Part shown: piece after piece, positions 11,191 through 22,940 of the stretch
Position numbering within the stretch: position 1 is the stretch's first letter
How the letters are laid out: each line of letters starts with the position of its first letter
From: Aedes albopictus
Lineage: Eukaryota; Arthropoda; Insecta; Diptera; Culicidae
Length of the DNA stretch: 64,000 nucleotides
Direction of reading: 5' to 3'
NCBI RefSeq assembly: GCF_035046485.1
Contig: NC_085137.1
Coordinates: forward strand, 40,293,155 to 40,357,154
Notes under the pieces: model-generated
The model's input: only the letters and a program-made list of their open reading frames with translations
What the model was told of the DNA's origin: nothing
Databases searched by the model: none
Translations under genes and position numbers: made by a program

Positions 11191-12114
11191 CAGGGGATGG
11201 CCAAAATGTTTGGGATAGGCAACTTTTTTTTCTCTCACAAAAAAGTTCAACGAGCTATAACTTTTCATAGATCGCATCAAAAAATCTCAAATGTTGACTG
11301 TTTGTCAACCTATTATGTGTGCATCATTGGTACAAATTTGGGCTCGATGGATTAATTTTTCGCAAAGTTAGAACCGTTCGCGTAAAACACTATTTTTCAG
11401 ACAACTCATTTTTGAGGTGTCATATCTCGGAAACCAGTGAACCGAATTGAATGAAATTTTGTACGTACACTAACAATATGTAAATGCTTTACAAACTATT
11501 AAAACATAGGTACTTTTTAAACGTTGAAAAAAGTTATCATGGATCGACACTTTTTGGATTTTTCTCGAAAAAATGTAATTTTTTCACATCAATGTCAATA
11601 AATTTAAGTGTTGATATCCAAAGATTTTCCACTTCTGTTCTCAAGTTATCTCTAATCAGATATATTAGAGCCTATTTAGATTGAAGGAAGAACACATTTA
11701 GTAATTTTTGTGTGGTATTGTAAATTTGACTTATTTCCCTCTATATGGGTAAAAATTTCAATCCGATATAACTTAATTCGCCGTGAGAAAATATTACATT
11801 TTATAACGTCGTATTAAGTATCAATATATTGTTGATAAACGTTAAAAAAATCATTCAATTCGGTTCACTGGTTTCCGAGATATGACAGTTCAAAAATTAG
11901 TTGTCTGAATAATAGTGTTTTACCTGAACGGTTATAACTTCGCGAAAAATTAATCAATCGAGCCCAAATTTTTACCAATGATGCACATATAAAAGGTTGA
12001 CAAACAGTCAAAATTTGAGAATTTTTGATGCACTCTATGAAAAGTTACAGCATGTTGATTTTTTTTTTGGGAGAAAAAAAGTTGCCTATCCCAAACATTT
12101 TGGCCATCCCCTGT
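11191..12114. mobile_element. complete CAGGGGATGG TIR element (924 bp)
   Basis: TA flanks at 11189-11190 and 12115-12116. Both termini read CAGGGGATGGCCAAAATGTT going inward, and the arms stay alignable for about 270 bp before the central 390 bp diverges. It is the reference copy for the two damaged copies at 1283 and 1962. No reading frame resembles a transposase. Confidence 0.85.
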
Positions 12115-12116
12115 AT

Positions 12117-12404
12117 AACAAGATTATATCAAATTTTGTTAGATTATACTTGTTGAATTATAACTAAATTATAATAAGTTCTGCTATCCATTCAGAACAA
12201 AGGCGTAAATAATAAGTTTTGTTTTAATTATCTTGGTTTTAATTATTACTCTATATATACATACAACCACTAATGGACCGATCGTTGCTGCATTCAATTT
12301 GTGGCTACCGATAGCTAAGCGAGTCGATTTTATCAAGAGATGATTTTTGTCATTATTCCCACCAGGATCAAACACCACAAAGAGATCGAAATATCGAAAT
12401 AAAT
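12117..12404. other. no recognised gene
   Basis: A minus-strand open frame runs through part of this stretch (including DPGGNNDKNHLLIKSTRLA). It could be a continuation of the broken frame at 13751-14331 that was separated by the element at 12405-13750, but the phase across the junction is uncertain. Confidence 0.3.
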
Positions 12405-13750
12405 AAGGTACCCCGGGGCAAGTAAGACCTAAAAAAGTGCTAGTTTGGTTTCGTCCTGCCAAAAAAAAAAATAAAACATACATAATTTTATAATTTCAAT
12501 GGTTTGTAAAGACATTGTTGGTATATTTCTTCATATTGACGGGCATTTAAACTGTTTAAAAATTTTTAAATTCTATATATCATGGATATAAAGAAAAGTG
12601 CAGCAGATTGTCATTTACTGCGTTTCACGGGGCAAGTGGGACCTATTCGGAATGTTTGTACATATGGCTTAATATAGTTGCTGCTTGTAATGTAGCATTA
12701 GTATAAATACCTCATACGATTAATTATATTCAGAGATTTGTGTTGGAAGAGTTTTGTGGTACCGTGCATAAATTACGTAACACATAAAATAACGAATTAC
12801 TAAGAGAAAAAGTTGGTTTAACTCTAGCAGCTCGTGCAAAACCAATTGTTTTTTTTTACACAAAAAGCGCCATAAAGTTAAATGAAGGAAGATTTCAAAC
12901 CCTCTTTTCATAAGACATAGTTTATGAATCTCACCAAAAGATTTTTAAAGATTTACAGATGTAATGTTTTCCCTTACATAATTTAACGATCATCAAATAA
13001 AGATTTTTTAAATCGTGAAGTTTGAATAGGTCATTTTCCTATTTTTTGATTCTTTATGGACGGTTCCTCATTACTCAGAAAAACTCATTTTTCCGGCGAA
13101 AAACCAAAAAATGATAGAGATATAGACGAAAATGTGAAAAATAGATTGTTTCTAATAAAAATATGTTTTACCCAGGACATCACCAAATTAAGCAATAGCT
13201 TTATCATCAAAAGAGAAGTAATTAAGTATAATTTAACGATCGATTACTTAAGACACCGATTTTTACTTCACTTTTGTGTAAATTTCGACTTAAGCTGAAG
13301 AAAGCGAGATCAAACTATGAAATTGGGTTTGTTCACTCTCATAGGTCTCACTTGCCCCAGATGCTGAAATGCACTGGGGTAAGTGAGAGCAGTTAATTAA
13401 AGGTAATAAATGAAAATAAATTACAGCTTTTTCGCTTGAAATATTTTGCAAGTACTCCAAATATTATCCTGAAACCGAAAAAGTTTGACTTTATTTATTA
13501 TTCTATGTTTAAACGACGAATGTAGTAGAGTACGTTAATCTCACTCATTGAATTGAAAATGATATATAATCAACAATTACATATATGGTTCCTTTATGGT
13601 GGAAACAATAACTATTATTGTATTCAAAGTATCTGTTGTTGTGGTACCTATGTTTTTCACGAAGAACGTTTGCCTTAAAAATAGATAATAATAAAAATAA
13701 TAGCTGTAGGTCTCACTTGCCCCGGATTCTCACTTGCCCCGGGGTACCTT
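12405..13750. mobile_element. 1.35 kb TIR element with repeated GGGGCAAGTGAGACC motifs
   Basis: The ends AAGGTACCCCGGGGCAAGT and its inverse ACTTGCCCCGGGGTACCTT are nearly exact over 19 bp. The core motif GGGGCAAGTGRGACC recurs in both orientations inside, at about 12628, 13343, 13375 and 13710. No transposase is visible. It is inserted into or beside an open reading frame whose larger part is at 13751-14331. Confidence 0.75.
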
Positions 13751-14331
13751 ATACGAAATTTGGTACCAAATAATGCAGACCGACGGCCAAAAAGACGACA
13801 AGCGTGTTTTTTCACATCACTGTAATTCATCAGCTGGCTTTTCACTGTTGATAATTTGTTTGGAAGACGAGCACCGGTCCATCCATTTACTTTGGATCGA
13901 CTTGAGCATGCACATTTATAGTTGGCTGTTTCTGAACCGATTTCGATACCGTACTGAATGATAGCAGAAATAGTAGACTGCTCATTCGATGTAACTCTTG
14001 CACATTGTTGTTTCGGGGATTGACGATCAACTGTTACTGCACTGGTACTCGTGTTGCTGTTGAAGACGGCCGTTGACGGGCTACAATCCGCTGCACACCG
14101 TCGTTCTAATGCAGAACGAGTATTTTCACCACCTTATTTTACCTCGATTACTTCTTTCCTAGCACACAAAAGCAACTCTATTCTTTGCACAGCTTTTTCG
14201 TAAGCTTCCTCAATCTCTTCCAATCTCCGTTCATATTCTTCTTCAATGCGCCTTTCTTTTTCCTCGAACTGGATCCTCCTTAATTGACGCCGTTCTTCTA
14301 ACAGCTTCAAAATTTGCTCTGATCCCTCCAT
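13751..14331 (-). pseudogene. coiled-coil ORF with in-frame stop, cut by a transposon
   Basis: An ATG at 14331 opens a 65-codon frame, extremely rich in Glu, Arg and Lys (LLEERRQLRRIQFEEKERRI and onward), that should form a charged coiled coil. It stops at TAA 14134-14136. The same frame then stays open for a further 128 codons to the transposon end at 13750, including a Ser/Thr-rich stretch and two Cys pairs. The GC content is higher than in the surroundings. A gene of at least 193 codons with one nonsense codon, truncated by the insertion at 12405-13750, fits best. The family is not recognised; an LTR-retrotransposon Gag N-terminus or a host coiled-coil exon are both possible. Confidence 0.45.
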
Positions 14332-14926
14332 TGCACGAAGCCTTTGCCAACAATGATTAGAATCATTGAAGTTTATTGGGAAGACTTTCCTTCGGATTAT
14401 TTAATACTTATTGAAAGCAGATTCCATCGTGATCAGCTTCAATGCTGAAATACTATTTCATTTATTAAAAATATTACATAATATCATTTACAAAACTTAC
14501 ATTCTAGTATTTTGCTCAACTCCTAAGGAACTGCTTTCCAACACTCACTTCCACTGCTCTGCTGAAAGGTTTCAATGTCTATACGCTAAAGTATTCTACC
14601 AGTGTTGCCAGTTTCACCTTATCTTTCTTCTAGTGAAAACCTTCACAACAGCCATTTTATTGAAAAGTGTAAATTTGGTCTTTTGGTCGCCTAGCGACCA
14701 AACAGTTTGACCAGCGCCAATATTAGTCATATTAGCATAGTTAAAAAACGCCTATGTTTTGAAGAGGGCCATAACAATATTATATATCGTTAACTGTTAT
14801 GGCCATATTTGCTGTATGTTCAATAGCTTGAAAGAATTGAAAGAAGGCATAACGCCAGCACAGAGTAGTAATCATTTTTATGACAAAAATGTTCACGACT
14901 GTTCTACTTACAAACACTACGCTTCA
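14332..14926. other. no gene seen
   Basis: This is upstream flank of the broken frame. A short near-palindrome, TTGGTCGCCTAGCGACCAA, sits at 14682-14700. Nothing else is supportable. Confidence 0.4.
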
Positions 14927-14930
14927 TTAA

Positions 14931-15320
14931 CACTCCCACTGCCATGCTATAAATCACTTACACCAACTGCCATGCCTCAAAACAGTGGGAACGGTATTTT
15001 TCAACTGCTAATATCTCAGCCGTTTTTCATCCGATTTGCAAAATTTTTGAAGCTATGAATTTTCCCAGCCTTCTAGATGAACATAAAATTTTCAAACTAT
15101 GGATTTGACCAAAGTTCTATTTTTGAGTACTCAAAAACTCGGAGCAAGTACCTTAAAAAATACTGTTTTTCTGGAGCCGTTCCGAATGTAAATTAGTTTC
15201 CACGCTTATTCTAATGTTGAATTGCCCATATTAATAAAGCAAAATTATTGCAAAGAAATATATGGAGATACTCATTATTTAAGAGCATAAAATCTTCACA
15301 AAATTACGTATAATACAGAA
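14931..15320 (+). repeat. left outer arm of the fold-back element
   Basis: This is single-copy arm sequence matched in reverse at 22935-23268. Markers include TCGGAGCAAGTACCTTAAAA near 15139 and ATGTAAATTAGTTTCCACGC near 15187. The extreme left has a local duplication of about 40 bp (the CTGCCATGC repeats at 14940-14985) that the right arm lacks. Confidence 0.75.
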
Positions 15321-16560
15321 AATTTGTATATTCGATTTGAACTTTGTATTCATCGCGACAACCCCTGTGTTTTATTGCTTGAAACCAATCACGTGCACAT
15401 GAAAAATCTTTTTCCATACGATTGTGAAAAGTGTGAATCACAGAAACTACAAAATTTTCATAAAATCACGTATAATACAGGAAATTCGTATTTTCAGTTT
15501 GAACTCTACGTTCATCGCGACAATCCCCATGTTTTATTGCTTGAAAACAATCACGTGTACATAAGAATAGATTTACAAATAAATGGGGACAAGTGTGAAT
15601 CATAAAAACTACAAAATCTTCACAAAATTACGTACAATACAGAAAATTTGTATATTCGATTTGATATTTGTATTCATCGCGACAACCCCTGTGATTTATT
15701 GCTTGAAAACAATCACGTGTACATGAGAAAACTTTCTCAGAACGATTGTGAAAAGTGTGTATTTTAGAAACTACAAAAGTTTCATAAAATAACGTATAAT
15801 ACAGGAAATTTTTATTTTCAGTCTGAACTTTACGTCCATCGCGACAATCCCCATATTATATTGCTTGAACATAATCACGTGTACATAAGAATACATTTAC
15901 AGATAAATGGGGACAAGTGTGAATCATAAGAACTACAAAATCTTCACAAAATTACGTATAATACAGAAAGTTTGTATATTCGGTTTGAACTTTACATTCA
16001 TCGCGACAACCCCTGTGTTTTATTGCTTGAAAACAATCACGTGTGCATTAGAAAACTTCTTCCAATCGATTGTGAAAAGTGTGTGTTTTAGTAACTACAA
16101 AATTTTCACAAAATCACGTATATTACAGGAAATTTGTCTTTTCAGTTTGAACTTTACGTCCATCTCGACAACCCTTGTGTTTAGTGCTTGAAAACAATCA
16201 CGTGTACATTAGAAAACTTCTTCCAATCGATTGTGAAAAGTGTGTGTTTTAGTAACTACAAAATTTTCACAAAATCACGTAAAATATGTACAGGGAATTC
16301 GTATTTTCAGTTCGAACTTTACGTTCATCGCGACAATCCTTGTGTTTTATTGCTTGAAAACAATCACGTGCACATAGGAAAACTTTTTAAAGCATTTGTG
16401 AGAAGTGTGAATCATCAAAACTACAAAATCTTCACAAAATTATGTACAATACAGAAATGTTGTATATTCGGTTCGAACTTTACACTCATCGTGACAATCC
16501 TTGTGTTATATTGTTTCAAAGCAATCACGTGTATATAAGAATAAATTTACAGATCACTGG
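15321..16560 (+). repeat. left array: eight 162-bp units with CACGTG sites
   Basis: CACGTG occurs at 15390, 15552, 15714, 15876, 16038, 16199, 16365 and 16526, i.e. every 161-166 bp. Each unit also carries TCACAAAATYACGTA, a CATCGCGACAAYCCC block and TTTTATTGCTTGAAA. Alternating variants (CCCCTGTG versus CCCCATGT) give a 324-bp higher-order period in the left half. The frames here are repetitive and are not genes. Confidence 0.85.
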
Positions 16561-16574
16561 AAACATGGATTCCT

Positions 16575-19500
16575 ACAATTTTTCTTCTTCTAGGCATTCC
16601 TACAGAAATTGTTTCAAGAATTGTTGAGAAAATTTTCCTGGGATTTCCTAAGTAATTCCTCGGACCTGGTGTGATGGTTAGTTAAAGCACAGGCATTTCA
16701 CCATGAGGACCTGGCATCAAATCCCACTCCCGAAAAAACACACAAAATGTGAGATCTTCCTTCGGAAGGGAAGTAAAGCGTGGGTCCCGAGATGAACTAG
16801 CCAAGGGCTAAAAATCTTGTTAATACAGATACAAAAAATAATTCCTCATGGGATTGCTTATGAGATTCCTCATTGAATTTCTTCAGGAATTCATCCTGAG
16901 ATTATTTCTTCTGTGTTTATTTCAGGAACAACTGCAGGAATAATTTTAAAAATTCCTCCAAGAATTCCCCAGGAACTCTTTCAAGAATTTCTTTAGAACT
17001 TCCTCTTGGAATTCTTTCAGGAATTCCTCCAGGAAATAATCCAGTACTTTCTCCAGGAACTTTTTATGGATTCCCTTAGGAATGCCTCTTGGAATTGCTT
17101 CCAGGATTCATCCTGGGGTTTCTACAGGAACGCCTGCAGGGATTCCTTCAGGAACTGCTACAGGGATTCATCCAAAAGTTCATTCACTCTTTCTAGAATT
17201 ACTTCAGGATTTCTCCAAGAATTCCATCTGTGATTTATTCAGGAACTTATCATGGGATTTCTCAACGAATTTGTTCAGGAATTCCTCTAAGAATTCTTCC
17301 AGTGATTTCTCTGGGGATTCTTTCAGGGATTCCTCTAAAAACTCCTTCAAGGAATCCTACTGAAATGCATCTAATTTTTTTATCATATTCCTATAGGAAT
17401 TCCATCAGAAATGCTTCCAGGAATTCTTGTAGAGATTCCTCCAGGAGTTTCTCCAGAGATTCCTCAGGAAATCCCTACACGCTTTCGTCTAGGGTATCTT
17501 CTAGAAACTCCTTCAGGAATTTCTCCAAGGCTTCACTCGGGAATTCCTTCTGTGATTCTTTCTGGAACAACTTATTTTAAAAATTCCCCCAGTAACTTTT
17601 CTTAGGATTCCTTCAGGAATTTCTCCTTGAATTCTTTAAGGAACTCCTCCAGGTATAAATTCAGTACTTCCTTCAGGAACTGTTTAGGGATTCTCTTGGG
17701 AATTCCTTGGGATTCTTCAGAAATACCTCTAGAGTTTTCTTCAGGAACTGCTATAGGGATTCCTCCAAGAATTCCATCAGGATTTTCCCTAGGAATTCCT
17801 ACAGGATTTTTTCCAGTAATTATTCAGGGGATTCCTCCAAGGGTTTTTCCAGATACTTCTACAGGAATTCCTCCAAAGATTTCTCCAGGAATTTATTCAA
17901 TGGTTCCTTCAAGAATTCCACTACGAGTTCTCCTCGGCATTCTTCCAGGAATTTATTCAGGGATTTTCCAGGGATTCCAACTTGGATTCATGAAGAAAAT
18001 TTTCCAGGGTTCTTTTCAGCGATTCCTTCAGGGATCCCTCTTGATATTCCTCAAGGAATTCATGCAGGCATTCCTCAAATATAGGAAAATTCTCCAGAAA
18101 ATTCACCAGGAATTGATCTAGAAATTCCTCCATAAATTCTGTCATAAATTCATCCAAGAATTTCTCTATGTAATCCTTCAGGGATCCCTTCAAAAATTCT
18201 TCAAGGATTATCTCTAGGAAGACGCATTGAAATTTTTCCAGGGATTCCTTCAGGAATTCTTCCAGATTTTCCTCCAGTAATTGCTGCAGCGATTCCTTCA
18301 GGAATTCTGCAAAGAGAATTCTTCCAGAAACTTCTTCGGGGATTTCTGCACGAATTTCTCTTAGGATTTTTCCAGGGATTTTTCAAAAATTCCCTTGAGG
18401 ATTTCTTCATGAATTCCTCCAGAAATTCCTCTAGAAATTCCTACAGGAACTTTTCAAGATTTTTACAAATTATTACAAAAAAATCTCCCGGAGTTCCTTT
18501 AGCGATTCCTCCAAAAAATCATTCAATAACTATTTCAATGATTCCTCTAGGGGATTCCTCCAGGTAATCTTCCAGATATTCCTCCAGAAATTCTCACAGA
18601 AATATCTCCAGGAATTCCTCTAGGATTTAGTCTAGGAATTGCTCCCGGAACTCCTGCAGGAAAATCTCCAGGAAGTGCCCCAGGAATTTCTTCAGGAGTT
18701 GATACAAAAATTGCTCCTGGACATTCTTCAGAAATTATGTCAGCAATTTCTCCAGAAAATGCTTTAGGAATTTCTTCAAAAATTCTTGCAGGAAATTCTC
18801 CAGGAATACCTTAAGGATTTTTTAGGAATTCCTTCAGGCATTTCTCCAGGAATTACTCCAAATATTGTTTCAAGAACTGTTTCAATGATTCCTCCTGGGA
18901 TTTCTCCATGAATTTCTCCAGGGCGTTTCTCAAGAATTCCTCCAGGAAATCCTTCGAAGATTCCTCCAAGAAATACTTCAAAGATTCATCCAGGAAATCG
19001 TTCAGAAATTCCTCTAAGAATCTTCTAGGGATTTCTTCAGAAATCCTTCCAGGATTTTTTCCAGGGATACTTCCAGGAATTCCTCTAGGAATTCCTCTAG
19101 GAGTTGATTTAGGAATTCCTCCTGGGATTTCTCACAAATTTCTCTAAGGATTCCACTAGGCATTAGTTCAGCAATTCCTTCGTAAATTTCTCCAGGAATC
19201 CCTTCAGAAATTCCTCTAGAAAATCCTTCAGGAATTTCTCAAGGGATTTTTTCAGAAAAATAAATTTTCCAGATTTCCTTTAGAGATATCTCCAAAAATT
19301 CATCCAGTAGAATTTCTCTAGTGATTCATCCAGGAATTCCTTCAAGGATTCCTCCAACACTTCTCACAGGAATACTTCTAGGAATTCCTCCAGGCATTCC
19401 TTCAGGATTTTATCAAGGAATTTCTCCAGGAACTCCTCCGGGAATAACTCCAGGAATTTCTTCAGGAATTATTCCAGGAAATGCTACTGGACATCTTGCA

Positions 19501-20830
19501 GATTTCAGATTTTTCCAGAGATTCTTCCGGGAAATTCTTCGAAAATTCATCCAGGAAATCCTCCAGAAATTCCTCTAAGGATTCTTCCAGGAAATCCTTC
19601 TGAAATTTCTCAAGGGATTTTTCTAGAAATTTCTCCAGAAGTTCCTTCCAGAATTCCTCTGGATATTTCACCAGGAGTTGCTCCAAGAGCTCCATCAGGT
19701 ATATATCCAGGAATTGCTACTGGGTCTCATCCAAGAATTCCTCAGGGGGTTACGCCAGGAATTCATTTAAAAGTTGCTCCATGCATTCCTTCAGGATTCT
19801 CTCTAGAGATTTTTTCAGGAATTGCTTCAGACAATCCACCAGGAATTCCTTCACGGATTACTCCAAGAATTTCTTCAGGGGTTCCTTCAGTAATTCCTCC
19901 AAGACTTTCTCTAGGAATTCCTTAAGAGATTTCTTCAAAAACTTTTCTCCCATAATTCCTTCAGGATTTTTTTAAGAAATTACTCCAAGGAACCCTCATG
20001 AAATTTATATAGGATTTCTTCTAGGAATTCCTCAAGAAATTTCCTCACAAATTTCTCGAAGGACTCCTCCCAGAGTTTATCCAATAATTCCTCTTGATAT
20101 AGTTTTAGATAATACTCCAGGGATTCCTTCGGAAATTCTTACGGCATTTTTCCTGGAAGTCTTCCAGGGATTGCTCGTGGAATTCTACAAGTGATATCTT
20201 CAGAAATTCCTATCAGGTTCTTTTCAAAAATGTAGTAAGAAGTTCCTTCAGAAATTTCAGAAATTCTTCAGTCATCTTTTGCAGGGATGTACTCACGAAT
20301 TTCTCCAGGATTATTTGATATTTTTTTTATTATTTCAACAATTTCTGGAGGAATTTATGCAGCGAATAGTATTGGAAGATAATTCAATAAAGATGCATAC
20401 AAGAACCAGGAAATTATCCAAGGATTCTTTCAGTAATCCCTCCAGCAGTTTCCAGAAGTTTACTCAGCGATTCCATTAGTAAATCTTTCAATAAGCGAGA
20501 CTATAAGTCCTCCAGGAAATCTTCCAAGCAACACACATGCCTCAAAAAAGTCACGGCAGGGCAGGTTTTAGATTATGAAGAAATCACAGTGACTTATTAT
20601 AAACTTCTAGACACTTACATGCTAAAAGTGCTTTCATACATTTCTCCAGGGAATCCTTCAGGAATTCACCCAGGAAAGAATCTTTCGGAATTCTTCCATG
20701 AATTCATCCCGAAATTTCTCTCAAAAATGCAGCAGGAATTCCTCCAGGAAATTCTTCTCAAATTCTTCCAAACATTTTTCTTTGAATAAACTCTAGGATT
20801 TTTTAAATTCTTCTAAGGATCCTTCTGGAA
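16575..20830 (+). repeat. degenerate 12-bp satellite, consensus GGAATTCCTCCA
   Basis: Over about 4.2 kb, units close to GGAATTCCTYCA follow each other at 12-bp spacing with many substitutions and occasional phase shifts. The unit has no stop codon in any of six frames and its length is divisible by three. Long pseudo-frames therefore arise in all phases: GIPP or NSSR patterns on the plus strand, EEFL or WRNS patterns on the minus strand, up to 164 codons. None keeps one phase across the array, so none is treated as a gene. Many units carry the palindrome GGAATTCC. Confidence 0.85.
16662..16838 (+). mobile_element. tRNA-derived SINE inside the 12-bp satellite
   Basis: It is flanked by the 9-bp duplication TAATTCCTC (16653-16661 and 16839-16847), which is satellite sequence. 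The head is GGACCTGGTGTGATGGTTAG with a B-box-like GGCATCAAATCCCA. The body contains CTTCCTTCGGAAGGGAAGTA and CCAAGGGCTAAAAATC. It is the same family as the minus-strand copy at 56189-56364. Confidence 0.85.
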
Positions 20831-20849
20831 ATACGTTCATTGACATTTC

Positions 20850-21184
20850 TTTAAAATTATGCTCTGACGTTAGTGCATGCAGTATATGGGTATATAATAC
20901 CACCTTTAGAGAGATTCCAGCAAGGATGTACTCGGAACAATAAGACTGAAGGTTATTTCAAAATAATTATACAAAGAGGATGCCGCTACGAACGTTGTGT
21001 TTTCACCAAAAATAAAACAAAATCTGTATTTTACGTAATTTTGTGAAGATATTGTAGTTCTAATAGTTCCTCATTCTCACAATCATTCTGAGAATGTATT
21101 CTTATGTACTTGATTATTTTCATGCAAAAAAGCAATAAGGTTGTCAGATCAATGCTGAGCTCGAACTTAAAATACATTTATCTT
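20850..21184 (-). repeat. degenerate start of the right 162-bp array
   Basis: From about 20990, reversed array markers appear (TTTTACGTAATTTTGTGAAG, TATTCTTATGTACTTGATTA). They are more diverged than units nearer the right end. 20850-20989 is transitional AT-rich sequence. Confidence 0.6.
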
Positions 21185-21505
21185 GCATTATACCAGTGGT
21201 TTTCAACCAGGGGGAATTCCCCCATAGGGGGGAATTTCGTTCTGTCATGCGGGGAATTGCCAATTCAAGAATATTATCTTATGATTTTATCTAAAGAACG
21301 AAGAAACAATTTTCAACATTGAAAATTTTCAGTGTATCGTGAATGATCGTCGTTAAAATGTAAGTGTACACTCTCAGAAAAAATCATGTAAATTTAAGTT
21401 CACTTGAATGCACATAAAAGGAGCGACCCGTTTGACACTAATTTACGTCTTCTATCACAAATAAAATCGAGCTAGCAATCGCTAGAGCTGAAGCGAGAGA
21501 TAAAA
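21185..21505. other. unrelated sequence interrupting the right array
   Basis: Here the right array is broken by sequence absent from the left arm. It contains CAGTGGTTTTCAACC followed by paired G- and C-runs around GGGGGAATTCCCCC, and a later part with TCAGAAAAAATCATGTAAAT. The first motif resembles one end of an hAT-type transposon, but no matching inverted end was found, so I leave it unclassified. Confidence 0.4.
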
Positions 21506-22940
21506 CATGTGTAAGTAAAACCCTGTATTTCACGTAATTTTTTTTGAAGATTTTGTAGTTTTCCAGAATCATACTTATCATGCGCATGTTGAGTTCCAAC
21601 CACAAATACAAACTTCCTGTATTATACGTAAAATTGTGAAAACTGTGCAGTTTTTATGATTCATACTTTTCCCTATCGCTGTGGAAATGTATTCTTATGT
21701 TTGTATGTGATTGTTTTGAAGAATGAGAGACACGGATTGTTGCGACGGACGTGAAGTGCAAAACTGAAAATACAAATTTCCAGTATTTCACGTAATTTTG
21801 TGTTTTTTTTAGTTCCTAAGATTTACACATTTCACATTCGTTTTGAAAAAGTATTCTTATGCACATGCGATTGATCTCAAGCAATAAAACACAGGGGTTG
21901 TTACGGCAAATGTAAAGTTCGAACCGAATATACTTATTTTCTGTATTATACGTAATTTTGTGAAGATTTTGTATTTTTTATGATCCACACTTTTCACTTT
22001 CGCGTTGAAAAGTATTCCTATGTACACGTGATTGTTTTCAAGCGCTAAACACAAGGGTTGTCCCGATGAATACAAAGTTCAAATCGAATATACAAATTTC
22101 CTGTATTATACGTGATTTTGTGAAAATGTTGCAGTTCCTAAGAAACACACTATTCACAATCGTTCGGAAAAAGTTTTCTCATGAACACGTGATTGTTTTC
22201 AAGCAATAAAACACAGGGGTTGTCGCGATGAATATAAAGTTCAAACCGAATATACAAATTTTCTGTATTGTTCGTAGTTTTGTGAAGATTTTGTAGTTTT
22301 TATGATTCACACTTGTCCCCATTTATCTGTAAATGTATTCTTATGTACACGTGATTATTTTCAAGCAATATAATATGGGGATTGTCGCGATGGACGTAAA
22401 GTTCAAACTGAAAACACGAATTTCCTGTATTATACGTGACTTTATGAAAATTTTGTGGCTTCTAAGATTTACGCTTTTCACAATCATTTGGAAAAAGATT
22501 TCTCGTGTGCACGTGATTGGTTTCAAGCAATAAAACACAAGGGTTGTCGCGGTGAATACAAAGTTCAAACCGAATATACAAATTTTCTGTATTGTACGTA
22601 ATTTTGTGAAGATATTGTAGTTTTTACGATTCACACTTGTCCCCATTGATCTGTAAATGTATTCTTATGTACACGTGATTGTTTTCAAGCAATAAAACAT
22701 GGGGATTGTCGCGATGAACGTAAAGTTCAAACTGAAAATACGAATTTCCTGTATTATACGTGACTTTATGAAAATTTTGTAGTTTCTGACAATCACATTT
22801 TTCACAATCGTTTGGAAAAAGATTTCTGATGTACACGTGATTGGTTTCAAGCAATAAAACACAGGGGTTGTCGCGATGAAAACAAAGTTCAAATCGAATA
22901 TACAAATTTTCTGTATTATACGTAATTTTGTGAAGATTTT
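21506..22940 (-). repeat. right array: inverted 162-bp units
   Basis: Reverse-oriented copies of the left-array unit. Intact CACGTG sites lie at 22025, 22186, 22348, 22510, 22672 and 22834, spaced 161-162 bp. Two older units at about 21700 and 21865 have lost the site (ATGTGATTG, ATGCGATTG). The 324-bp alternation seen on the left is repeated here (CACAGGGGTTGTCGCG versus CATGGGGATTGTCGCG). Confidence 0.85.

Noticed and set aside
17627..18121. 164-codon frame rich in GIPP repeats, collagen- or elastin-like in appearance
   Set aside because: The 12-bp satellite is stop-free in every frame. The phase changes along the array and comparable frames exist on the opposite strand.
21185..21260. hAT transposon end (CAGTGGTTTTCAACC)
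   Set aside because: Only one end is visible. No inverted partner or 8-bp duplication was found, so it is left as unclassified inserted sequence.
15321..22940. Regularly spaced repeats reminiscent of a CRISPR array
   Set aside because: The units are 162 bp with no unique spacers, are present in inverted pairs, and the DNA is eukaryotic.
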